A program made the position numbers and the translations under genes. Below, in pieces: positions 1 to 7,863 of a DNA stretch of 64,000 bases. Position 1 is the first letter of the stretch. Every line of letters starts with the position of its first letter. This DNA is from Mucilaginibacter sp. UR6-11. GTDB taxonomy: Bacteria > Bacteroidota > Bacteroidia > Sphingobacteriales > Sphingobacteriaceae. The stretch spans positions 143,743-207,742 of the forward strand of contig NZ_JAJIWO010000008.1 in assembly GCF_020880695.1 (NCBI RefSeq), read 5' to 3'. A model generated the notes under the pieces. It saw only the letters and a program-made list of their open reading frames with translations. It was not told the DNA's origin and ran no database searches.

Positions 1-1
1 C

Positions 2-1585
2 GGGAGCGGAAGCCATTTGCTGTAACACCAGATCTGCTTTTTGCCCGTTGTCGCCTGATCCGCCTAAAACGGCAACAATGGCGTCCTGCACTGCAGATTC
101 TTCTGAATCGTTAGTTTCATAAAGCAAGGTAAATAGCTGGGGCAGATTGTCGCGCGTTGATACGTGACTCAGCGCAGCATAAGCAGCATGCCGCGTACGC
201 GGATTTTTACTTTTTAACTGCGAAAATACCATATTGTACTGACCGGAAGCAGCGCGCGAATCGAGGATATCGATCAGCGCTACCTGGGTACTTTGCGGTG
301 CTGCAGGTACTGCTGCGGCAAGCTGCGCGGCAACCCCTGCCCCTTTCATCCGCGATATCGCACCGGTAATCAGGTCCATATCATCCGGGTTAGCAGTATT
401 CATCAATTTGACAAGGCTGCCCAACACCTGTTCCTGCCCGATATTAACAGCCGCATTGATCGCGGCCGCTTTCACTCTTTGATCTTTGTTTTTTGCGAGG
501 GTAAGTATGGCAGGCAAAGCACTCTTTGCCTGGCTTTGTCCCAGCATATAAAGGATATCTATTTTGGTACTGTCATCAACAGCGGCCATTTTTTTTGTCC
601 AAAGCGGCGTTGTTGCGGGCGTTAGGTAAGGCAGCGCATAACGTAACGCTGCAGCGCGATATTGCGGATCGGCATTGCCGGCGGCGGCTAGCAATAGTTG
701 CTGGCGGTTGGCACTTGTTTTAACCAGCAACTGTAGGGCATTTGTACGGATGCTCACCAAATCGGCAGCTTTTGCTTTTGTTAAAATATGGTTGGCTATT
801 TTCTGCACCAAAACAGTGTTGCCTTTTTTCAGCAGGTTTTCGGCATATACCAGATAAGCGCCGGTGGCATTTGTTTTTTCAAACTTATAACCGCTTTTAT
901 CGGCGGCCGCCGCCAGCACCGGTTCTGACGACGGGGCAGCAATCTGCGCTAATGCATAAAATGCAACTTTAGCCGTAACCGGATCGCTACCTGCTGCCAA
1001 TTTATTTAATGGCACGGCGGCGGCTAAATAACGGCTGTCGCCCAAAGCCTCAATAACAAAAAGCCGGGCGGTGCCGTTCGCTTTCGATAACGCGTTCAGC
1101 AAAGCAGTTTTTGAAGCCGGGGTGTTTATTTTAACCAGGGCCCTTGCCGCAGGATCGGCCAGGTTATCGTCGGTCAGATATCCCTGCAAACAGGGTATGG
1201 CATCATCCTTACCAACAATATCAAACTGGCTGATGATAAACGATTTATTTTTTTTATCGGCGAGGGTTTGTAAAGCTTTACTATAAGCACTTACGGTCAT
1301 TTTGCGCAAGTTTTCATTTCCGGGCCTGGTTACATAAGCAGAAAATCCGCCTACAGTATATTCTATTGGCGCGTTATGTTCGTTGCCGGGAGCAGCAAGG
1401 CCGCTTATTAAAGTTACGTAGCCATCCTCGCCAAGCGCGGCCACCATACCCATATTTTTTTGCAGCGTAGCGGCATCTTTGGCGGGCATCTGTGCCAGCA
1501 GACCGGTAATTTTAGCGTTGTCCTGCGCGTTGCCAATATTTTGCAACATGAACGCAGCTACCAGTGTAAGGTAAATTTTTTTCAT
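2..1585 (-). CDS. Secreted HEAT-repeat protein, C-terminus beyond window
   Basis: An open frame of 528 codons runs from the ATG at 1585 off the left edge without a stop. The N-terminus is a typical signal peptide (MKKIYLTLVAAF, cleavage probably after NIGNAQ). The rest is alanine- and leucine-rich and built from helical repeats of about 35 residues of HEAT/PBS-lyase type, such as KAAAINAAVNIGQ and RHAAYAALSHVS. HEAT proteins are scaffolds, so no reaction can be assigned. It begins 21 bp after the stop of the Gfo/Idh/MocA gene, so the two are probably one operon. In Bacteroidota such proteins often carry a C-terminal sugar-hydrolase-like domain (DUF1080); that part would lie outside the window and is not seen. 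Confidence 0.8.
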   Translation of the reverse strand, partial: MKKIYLTLVAAFMLQNIGNAQDNAKITGLLAQMPAKDAATLQKNMGMVAALGEDGYVTLISGLAAPGNEHNAPIEYTVGGFSAYVTRPGNENLRKMTVSAYSKALQTLADKKNKSFIISQFDIVGKDDAIPCLQGYLTDDNLADPAARALVKINTPASKTALLNALSKANGTARLFVIEALGDSRYLAAAVPLNKLAAGSDPVTAKVAFYALAQIAAPSSEPVLAAAADKSGYKFEKTNATGAYLVYAENLLKKGNTVLVQKIANHILTKAKAADLVSIRTNALQLLVKTSANRQQLLLAAAGNADPQYRAAALRYALPYLTPATTPLWTKKMAAVDDSTKIDILYMLGQSQAKSALPAILTLAKNKDQRVKAAAINAAVNIGQEQVLGSLVKLMNTANPDDMDLITGAISRMKGAGVAAQLAAAVPAAPQSTQVALIDILDSRAASGQYNMVFSQLKSKNPRTRHAAYAALSHVSTRDNLPQLFTLLYETNDSEESAVQDAIVAVLGGSGDNGQKADLVLQQMASAP

Positions 1586-1606
1586 TTTAACGTTGATCTG
1601 AACTGA

Positions 1607-2884
1607 TTAAATACTGAAAGGTGCGCGCATGGTTGGATTGATAAGCCTGTTGGCCGCATCGTCGTCAATAAACTCCTGTTTTACCGGATCAAATTTTAAT
1701 GATCGCCCCAGTCGCAGCGCTATTAGTCCCATGTTAACAAGGGTGCATGAACGGAACCCGTTCTCTTCGTTCAGAGCGAACTTTTGCCTTGTTTTAACCG
1801 ACTCGGTAAAGGTAGTGATCTGCGGCGCAGGGTCGGGGAAAGCAGCCAGCTTACGTTCCAGGTCAGGGATATCGGATTTAAAGCCAGGATACAATTTACC
1901 CTTGGGCCCTTCAATGTAAGGGACATTTTCATCTTTACCCTCGCCGTCCAGTATAATCTGGCAGCCATCGGCATACGTATAGGTTATTCTTCGCCAGGTA
2001 CCAACAGCGTCCGGATGTTGCTGGGGCGCGTCAACCTCAACCGAAACGGGACTGGTATCATCTTTATTTAAAAAATATTGAACAGGGTCCATATAATGCT
2101 GGCCCATATCGCTCAATCCACCGCCATCATAATCCCAATACCCGCGAAAAGTTTGATGAACCCGATGTACGTTGTAAGGCTTATAAGGCGCCGGGCCCAG
2201 CCAGGTATCGTAATCCAATTCGGGTGGTACGGGTTGCGGCTCAAGGTTCTCCTTGCCTACCCAGTAAAATTTCCAGTCGAAGCCGGTGTGCTTGCCAACG
2301 TTAATCTTTAAAGGCCATCCCAACAGGCCGCTGTCGCATAGTTTTTTTATAGGTTTTGACATGACACCCATGCCATAAAATACATCCTTAAATCTAAACC
2401 ACGTATTTAAACGAAACATGCGCCCATGCTGTTGCACGGCCTCTATTACCCGCTTACCTTCACCAATGGTATGGGTCATTGGTTTTTCGCACCAGATATC
2501 CTTACCTGCCCGGGCAGCATCCACAGCAATAATACCATGCCAATGCGGCGGGGTTGCAATGTGCACTATATCTACTTCGGGCAACTGTAGCAGCTCGCGA
2601 TAGTCGCCGAAGGTTTTCACACCCTTATCCAGCATGCCGGCGGCTTGCGCCAGATGTTTTTGGTCGACGTCGCAAATGGCTACTACAGGCGTATTCTCGT
2701 AAACCAGGTGCCCGCGGCCCATACCGCCAACACCTATCACAGCTTTGGTTAGTTTATCGCTGGGGGCCAGATAGCCCCTGCCCAATACAAAACGTGGTAC
2801 GATGGTAAATGCAGCCGCCCCTATTGCAGATTTCTTAATAAAATCTCTTCTGGAGCCGGGTTGTTGTGGTTCTTTAGGTTTCAT
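1607..2884 (-). CDS. Gfo/Idh/MocA family oxidoreductase, Tat-exported
   Basis: 425 residues, a usual length for the family. The N-terminus has a twin-arginine signal (SRRDFIKKSA, residues 11-20, then a hydrophobic stretch), so the protein is probably folded with its NAD(P) cofactor and exported. The Rossmann motif VIGVGGMGRGH lies at about 49-59 and the family EKP motif at 133-135. The C-terminal half fits the GFO_IDH_MocA substrate domain, with GGGLSDMGQHYMD near the middle. The family oxidises or reduces sugars and cyclitols; the substrate here is unknown. It lies 21 bp upstream of the HEAT-repeat gene on the same strand, which suggests shared use in extracytoplasmic carbohydrate processing. 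Confidence 0.88.
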   Translation of the reverse strand: MKPKEPQQPGSRRDFIKKSAIGAAAFTIVPRFVLGRGYLAPSDKLTKAVIGVGGMGRGHLVYENTPVVAICDVDQKHLAQAAGMLDKGVKTFGDYRELLQLPEVDIVHIATPPHWHGIIAVDAARAGKDIWCEKPMTHTIGEGKRVIEAVQQHGRMFRLNTWFRFKDVFYGMGVMSKPIKKLCDSGLLGWPLKINVGKHTGFDWKFYWVGKENLEPQPVPPELDYDTWLGPAPYKPYNVHRVHQTFRGYWDYDGGGLSDMGQHYMDPVQYFLNKDDTSPVSVEVDAPQQHPDAVGTWRRITYTYADGCQIILDGEGKDENVPYIEGPKGKLYPGFKSDIPDLERKLAAFPDPAPQITTFTESVKTRQKFALNEENGFRSCTLVNMGLIALRLGRSLKFDPVKQEFIDDDAANRLINPTMRAPFSI

Positions 2885-3011
2885 ATTGTTTGTTACTTAA
2901 CCGGTAATAAACGGCCGGTTAACTGTTAAACCAAATTTAACCAAATAATTAACAAAAAAAAGTTTCAGGTTAATTATACGCTGCTGACATCAACCGGATT
3001 AATTAATCATT

Positions 3012-5384
3012 TTATTCGGAACGTAAACTTTTGACAGGATTGACTAACGCAGATTTTACCGCCTGAAAACTTATTGTTGCCCAAGCGATCAAAACTATCA
3101 AGCCACCCGACAACCCAAATATCCACCACTGTAAAGTTGCATGAAAGGCAAAGCTTTGCAGCCATTGATGCGTAGCATACCAGGCAATAGGAAGAGCGAT
3201 AAACAAAGCTATTACAACTAATATTAAAAACTCCGACGACAATAAACTAAACAGCGATCCCACACTTGCGCCTAACACCTTGCGGATACCTATTTCTTTA
3301 ACCCGCTGCTCGGCAGTAAACATGGACAGGCCCAATAGCCCTAAGCAAGAGATAAATACCGCCAGGAAAGCAAACCCTTTTGAAAGTTTATCAATTATCT
3401 GTTCATTGTTATATAGCTTGTTATATTCTTCGTCTGAAAAAGTATAAGTAAACTGGAAACCAGCGTTCAATTTTTTATTTACTTTTTCCAGACTTGCCAA
3501 CGCGTCTTTTGTTTTCCCCGGAATGGTTCTTATCAAAATATTACCGCCGTTCAACCTCTCTCCATATTGTAATACAAGCGGTTTTATCTGCTCGTGCATC
3601 GAATTGAAATGAAAGTCTTTTACCACACCAATGATTTTACCTTTATTACCCCATATGGTGAAAGACTTCCCGATCGGATCGGTATAACCGATCCTTTTAA
3701 CTGCGGTTTCATTTAGGATATAACCCGCAGAATCACTTGCAAAATCTTTTGAAAAATCATGACCGGCCAGCATTTTTAATTTCATCGTTTTGACATAGTC
3801 ATAGCCTATGGCGGCATTTGTAAATGATATATTATTATCCGGTTTTTTTCCGTCCCATTGAACGCCAATTGTAGTTTGTGCTATGTTAGTTGGCGTATTT
3901 GAAGCCCGCGTTATTGAAACAATACCGGGCATTTTGAGCGCCGTATTTTTAAATACCTGGTATTTTGGAGCAAGGCTCCCATCCATAGGCACGTAAATAA
4001 GATTTTCGCGATCGTAACCTAAGTTCATAGATTGAATATAGCTCACTTGCCGGGATACGATAACCGTACCGATAATCAATACCGCCGATAAGACGAATTG
4101 AAACACAACCAGGCTTTTCCGAAACAACGTGGTGCCCAAATTAAGCTTCATCGTCCCCTTCAAAACTTTAACGGGATTAAAGGATGATAAAAATAAGGCG
4201 GGGTAGCTTCCTGAAATTACACCGGTTACTAATGTAATAAGCAATAACTGCAGCCAAAATGATAATTGATAGAAAGGAAACTCAATACTTTTTTGGGTAA
4301 TTTGATTAAATACCGGTAACAAAACAACCAGCAAAAACAAAGAGAAGATTACTGCAATAACGGTTATTAATAAGGATTCAATAATGAATTGTCTAATCAA
4401 TACGCCACGCAGCGCACCGATAGCTTTTCTTACGCCTATTTCTTTTGCTCTTTTTACTGAACGAGCCGTAGTTAGATTCATGAAATTGATACATGCCATT
4501 AACAGAATAAATATGGCTACGATGCTGAACAGGTGCACGTATTCAATTCTTCCGCCTTCAATTCTCCCGTTAGCGATATTTCCATGAAGATAAGCCTCAT
4601 CAAATCGTTGCAAACCAAGCTCTTCGGTAAAAGTTCCTTTCTTTTCATCCTTATCCAGATTCAATAAAAAATTAGTGATTTTTTTGTCAACTAAAGCCGG
4701 ATTTGCACCAGCACGCAGTTGGACGTAAGTAAAGGGCGTATTGTTATTCCATTCTTTCGCCCATGGGTTATCTTCAAGAAAAGAAAACCAGTTGATCAGG
4801 TAATCGAATTTTATTGAAGAATTTGCCCCGACGTTGTCAAACACCGATGTAATTATAAAATCCTTCCGGTTATCAATGCGAACTATTTTACCTATTGCGA
4901 GCCGCGCGCTCCCAAAGAAATTTTCGGCCATTTTTTTTGATATGGCGATATCAGCGATGGCGGCTAATGCACTTTGGACATTTCCTTCTACTAAAGGAAA
5001 ACTAAACATTTTAAAGAAATCTGCATCTGCCGAGCCACCTGCAAGTTTTATTATTTTGTCACCGGCTTTAAAACTATGTTTTTCATAAAAAACGGCATTG
5101 GTTGCGTATTGCACTTCAGGGATCGTCCTCTTTATTTCGGCGGCTAAAACGCCCGGCGTATAGTACTGTCCCACAACTTTATGATCATAATATTGCCTTT
5201 CGTAAACCTGGTAAAGATTTGAGCTGTTTTTATGGAAAGCATCTACCATCGATTCGCTATGCACCCACAATAAAATAAGCAGGCTACAAGCCAGGCCAAC
5301 TGAAAGGCCGGCCATGTTAATCACGGTATGGACCTTGTTTTTTATCATGTTACGAAAAGCTACTTTCAGATAATTTTTGATCAT
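3012..5384 (-). CDS. ABC transporter permease, MacB/FtsX type
   Basis: 790 residues. The protein starts with a cytoplasmic helix and one membrane segment (VINMAGLSVGLACSLLILLW), followed by a periplasmic MacB_PCD domain and three FtsX helices around 285-400. A second periplasmic domain and three more helices end the protein (VKEIGIRKVLGAS before the penultimate helix group). The duplicated FtsX architecture is typical of Bacteroidota permeases that work with a separate ATPase in lipoprotein or peptide export. No ATPase gene is adjacent, so it is an orphan permease here. The substrate cannot be told. Confidence 0.88.
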   Translation of the reverse strand: MIKNYLKVAFRNMIKNKVHTVINMAGLSVGLACSLLILLWVHSESMVDAFHKNSSNLYQVYERQYYDHKVVGQYYTPGVLAAEIKRTIPEVQYATNAVFYEKHSFKAGDKIIKLAGGSADADFFKMFSFPLVEGNVQSALAAIADIAISKKMAENFFGSARLAIGKIVRIDNRKDFIITSVFDNVGANSSIKFDYLINWFSFLEDNPWAKEWNNNTPFTYVQLRAGANPALVDKKITNFLLNLDKDEKKGTFTEELGLQRFDEAYLHGNIANGRIEGGRIEYVHLFSIVAIFILLMACINFMNLTTARSVKRAKEIGVRKAIGALRGVLIRQFIIESLLITVIAVIFSLFLLVVLLPVFNQITQKSIEFPFYQLSFWLQLLLITLVTGVISGSYPALFLSSFNPVKVLKGTMKLNLGTTLFRKSLVVFQFVLSAVLIIGTVIVSRQVSYIQSMNLGYDRENLIYVPMDGSLAPKYQVFKNTALKMPGIVSITRASNTPTNIAQTTIGVQWDGKKPDNNISFTNAAIGYDYVKTMKLKMLAGHDFSKDFASDSAGYILNETAVKRIGYTDPIGKSFTIWGNKGKIIGVVKDFHFNSMHEQIKPLVLQYGERLNGGNILIRTIPGKTKDALASLEKVNKKLNAGFQFTYTFSDEEYNKLYNNEQIIDKLSKGFAFLAVFISCLGLLGLSMFTAEQRVKEIGIRKVLGASVGSLFSLLSSEFLILVVIALFIALPIAWYATHQWLQSFAFHATLQWWIFGLSGGLIVLIAWATISFQAVKSALVNPVKSLRSE

Positions 5385-5689
5385 ATATAGGGATTATAAA
5401 ACGAGTGATTAATTATAATTACGCAAAAACATGCCAGTTACATAAATATTTGATTATAAAATACTTAAATAAAAATGCCGATCAGATACTGTACGAATAC
5501 GAACAATGCTTCGTTCGGTTTTGAATTTTGAATTATATGTCGGTTCAAACAAAGTAACAGCGGCTTGTTATTAAGCTACACAGCAGTGTGGTTCCTAATC
5601 CACCCACCATCAAATTTAAAATATGGGAAACAAAAATGCTTCCCATTCATTTTTTTATCATATTTGATAACAGAAAATAAACCAATAAT
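5385..5689. other. Divergent intergenic region with one hairpin
   Basis: About 305 bp between the divergently transcribed permease and phosphohexomutase genes. No ORF is convincing. On the plus strand a 7-bp inverted repeat (ATGGGAA at 5623-5629, TTCCCAT at 5640-5646) is followed by TCATTTTTTT, about 40 bp before the mutase start. This has the shape of a weak terminator or attenuator in the mutase leader. Otherwise I see only AT-rich promoter-like sequence. Confidence 0.3.
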
Positions 5690-7426
5690 ATGCAGGAATT
5701 AGATCCAACAATTCTTAATAAAGCCAACTCATGGCTACAGGGAAACTATGATGCTGAAACTAAAGCAAAAGTTCAGCAAATGATAGACACCAACGCCTAT
5801 GCAGAACTAACAGACTCTTTTTATCGCGATCTTGAATTTGGTACCGGCGGCCTTAGGGGCATTATGGGCCCGGGATCAAACCGTATCAATAAATATACCA
5901 TTGGCGCTGCAACACAGGGTTTGGCTAACTTTTTAAAGAAGACTTATCCCAACGAAAAAATAAGCGTGGCGATAGCGCACGACAGCCGTAACAACTCGGA
6001 CCTGTTCGCTAAAATAACGGCTGATGTTTTTTCGGCCAATGGCATTCATGTATACTTTTTCAGTGCTTTGCGCCCGACGCCCGAACTATCATACGCCGTA
6101 CGTAAACTGGGATGCAAAAGCGGCGTGATGCTTACGGCGTCACATAATCCGAAAGAGTATAATGGCTATAAGGCCTACGGCGCTGATGGCGGCCAGTTTG
6201 TGTCGCCGCACGATAAAGCTGTAATGGACGAAGTTGCTGCGATATCCAGTATTGATGCCGTTAAATTTGACCGGATCCCTGAAAACGTAGAGCTCATCGG
6301 CGAGGAGATCGATAAAGAATACCTGGAAAAAATAACCGCGCTTTCCGTATCGCCGGAGGCTATAAAACGCCAAAAGGACCTGAGCATAGTTTTCTCGCCC
6401 ATTCATGGAACCGGCATAACCCTGGTACCGCCTGCCTTGAAGAGCTTCGGATTTGAAAACGTAAATGTGGTTGAAGAACAGGCTACCCCTGACGGGAACT
6501 TCCCTACCGTGATATACCCAAATCCGGAAGAGAAGGAAGCATTAACCTTAGCGCTAAAAAAGGCTGCGGAAATAGACGCCGACCTGGTATTGGCCACTGA
6601 CCCGGATGCTGACCGCGTAGGCGTCGCGGTAAAAAATACGAACAATGAATTTGTATTGCTTAACGGCAATCAAACCGGTAGCCTGTTAATTAATTACCTG
6701 CTAACCGCCTGGGAAGAAAAAGGCAAATTAACCGGAAAAGAATACATTGTAAAAACCATTGTTACCAGTAACCTCATTGAGGCTATCGCGACAGCCAAAA
6801 AGGTTAAATTTTATAACACCTTAACCGGCTTTAAATATATTGGCGAGCTGATGACCAAATTTGAAGGAAAACAAACCTTTATTGGTGGTGGCGAAGAAAG
6901 TTATGGCTACCTGATAGGCGAACTGGTTAGGGATAAAGATGCCGTAGTGTCAAGCGCTTTTATTGCCGAGATGACCGCTTACTATAAAGATAAAGGCAGC
7001 AGCTTGTTTGAGGCTATGATTGATATGTATATCCGGTATGGCTTTTATAAGGAAAAACTAATATCGATCACTAAAAAAGGTAAAACAGGTGCCGAAGAGA
7101 TTAAGGCCATGATGGAAACCTTCCGTACTAACCCGCCGGCTACTTTGGGCGGATCAAAAGTTATTACCGTTAAGGATTATGAGCGCCGGATTGAAACCGA
7201 TCTGACCTCAAACACCACATCAGCTATTGAATTGCCGGTATCTGATGTATTGCAGTTTATAACTGCTGACGGCAGCATTATATCTGCCCGCCCGTCGGGT
7301 ACCGAGCCCAAGATCAAATTTTATTGTAGTGTAAATGGCAAATTGGCCGGTAAAGATGCTTATCAGCAAACTGATAGTGAACTTGACGCTAAAATTGATG
7401 CGATTATAAAAGACTTGGGGGTATAA
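5690..7426 (+). CDS. Phospho-sugar mutase (phosphoglucomutase/phosphomannomutase)
   Basis: 578 residues, the length of the long phosphoglucomutase/phosphomannomutase subgroup. It interconverts hexose 1- and 6-phosphates in the cytoplasm. The active-site loop TASHNP is at 149-154 with phosphoserine 151, the metal-binding loop DPDADR at 304-309, the sugar-binding loop GGGEESYG near 398 and the phosphate-binding loop SGTEPKIKFY near 535. All four catalytic loops are intact. It stands alone, with a strong terminator right after it. Whether glucose or mannose phosphate is preferred cannot be decided from motifs. Confidence 0.93.
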   Translation: MQELDPTILNKANSWLQGNYDAETKAKVQQMIDTNAYAELTDSFYRDLEFGTGGLRGIMGPGSNRINKYTIGAATQGLANFLKKTYPNEKISVAIAHDSRNNSDLFAKITADVFSANGIHVYFFSALRPTPELSYAVRKLGCKSGVMLTASHNPKEYNGYKAYGADGGQFVSPHDKAVMDEVAAISSIDAVKFDRIPENVELIGEEIDKEYLEKITALSVSPEAIKRQKDLSIVFSPIHGTGITLVPPALKSFGFENVNVVEEQATPDGNFPTVIYPNPEEKEALTLALKKAAEIDADLVLATDPDADRVGVAVKNTNNEFVLLNGNQTGSLLINYLLTAWEEKGKLTGKEYIVKTIVTSNLIEAIATAKKVKFYNTLTGFKYIGELMTKFEGKQTFIGGGEESYGYLIGELVRDKDAVVSSAFIAEMTAYYKDKGSSLFEAMIDMYIRYGFYKEKLISITKKGKTGAEEIKAMMETFRTNPPATLGGSKVITVKDYERRIETDLTSNTTSAIELPVSDVLQFITADGSIISARPSGTEPKIKFYCSVNGKLAGKDAYQQTDSELDAKIDAIIKDLGV

Positions 7427-7446
7427 CCCATCAGCCATAATCTAAC

Positions 7447-7481
7447 AAAAAAATCCCGGGCCGTTTGTCCGGGATTTTTTT
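7447..7481. terminator. Bidirectional rho-independent terminator
   Basis: A 13-bp perfect inverted repeat (7447-7459 with 7469-7481, core ATCCCGG/CCGGGAT) has A-tract and T-tract flanks and a 9-nt loop. It lies between the convergent mutase gene (ends 7426) and the 113-residue hypothetical gene (ends 7514), so it can serve both. Confidence 0.9.
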
Positions 7482-7513
7482 TTGATGCTTTATCCTGCCA
7501 GATAGCCGGCTTG

Positions 7514-7855
7514 CTAAACGTTATCTGATTGTGGCCATAAATCCGGATGATCACGATAGTGTGATATTTGCTCAATGGCTTGCTCGAGCTCATCACGCGA
7601 TAAAGATGCCTGCCCGTCGGCAATATAATTAAACACGCGGCCCGGGATCTCAAAAGTTATAGAACCCAGGTAATTGGGGTTGGATTGCCGTTGCTGGTCG
7701 TCAGGCGATAAAACTGCATCAGCGTTATCCCCATTTGTGTTTCTGTACAGGCTGTAAGAATGGGTAAGTATAGGATGTCCATCCATTGATACCCTGGTTT
7801 CGGGCACTACCATTAACGGTAATTCGCTGCTGATGTTAAAATAAAATGCTGCCAT
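7514..7855 (-). CDS. Conserved-looking hypothetical protein (113 aa)
   Basis: 113 residues, not recognised. It starts MAAFYFNISSELPLM, has no signal peptide or membrane segment, and ends in an acidic, helical stretch (SRDELEQAIEQISHYRDHP). It starts 8 bp after the stop of ligD on the same strand, so it is the third gene of a DUF3606-ligD operon. The tight spacing and normal composition support a real gene. A DNA-repair accessory role would be guesswork. Confidence 0.6.
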   Translation of the reverse strand: MAAFYFNISSELPLMVVPETRVSMDGHPILTHSYSLYRNTNGDNADAVLSPDDQQRQSNPNYLGSITFEIPGRVFNYIADGQASLSRDELEQAIEQISHYRDHPDLWPQSDNV

Positions 7856-7863
7856 CGTTTTTA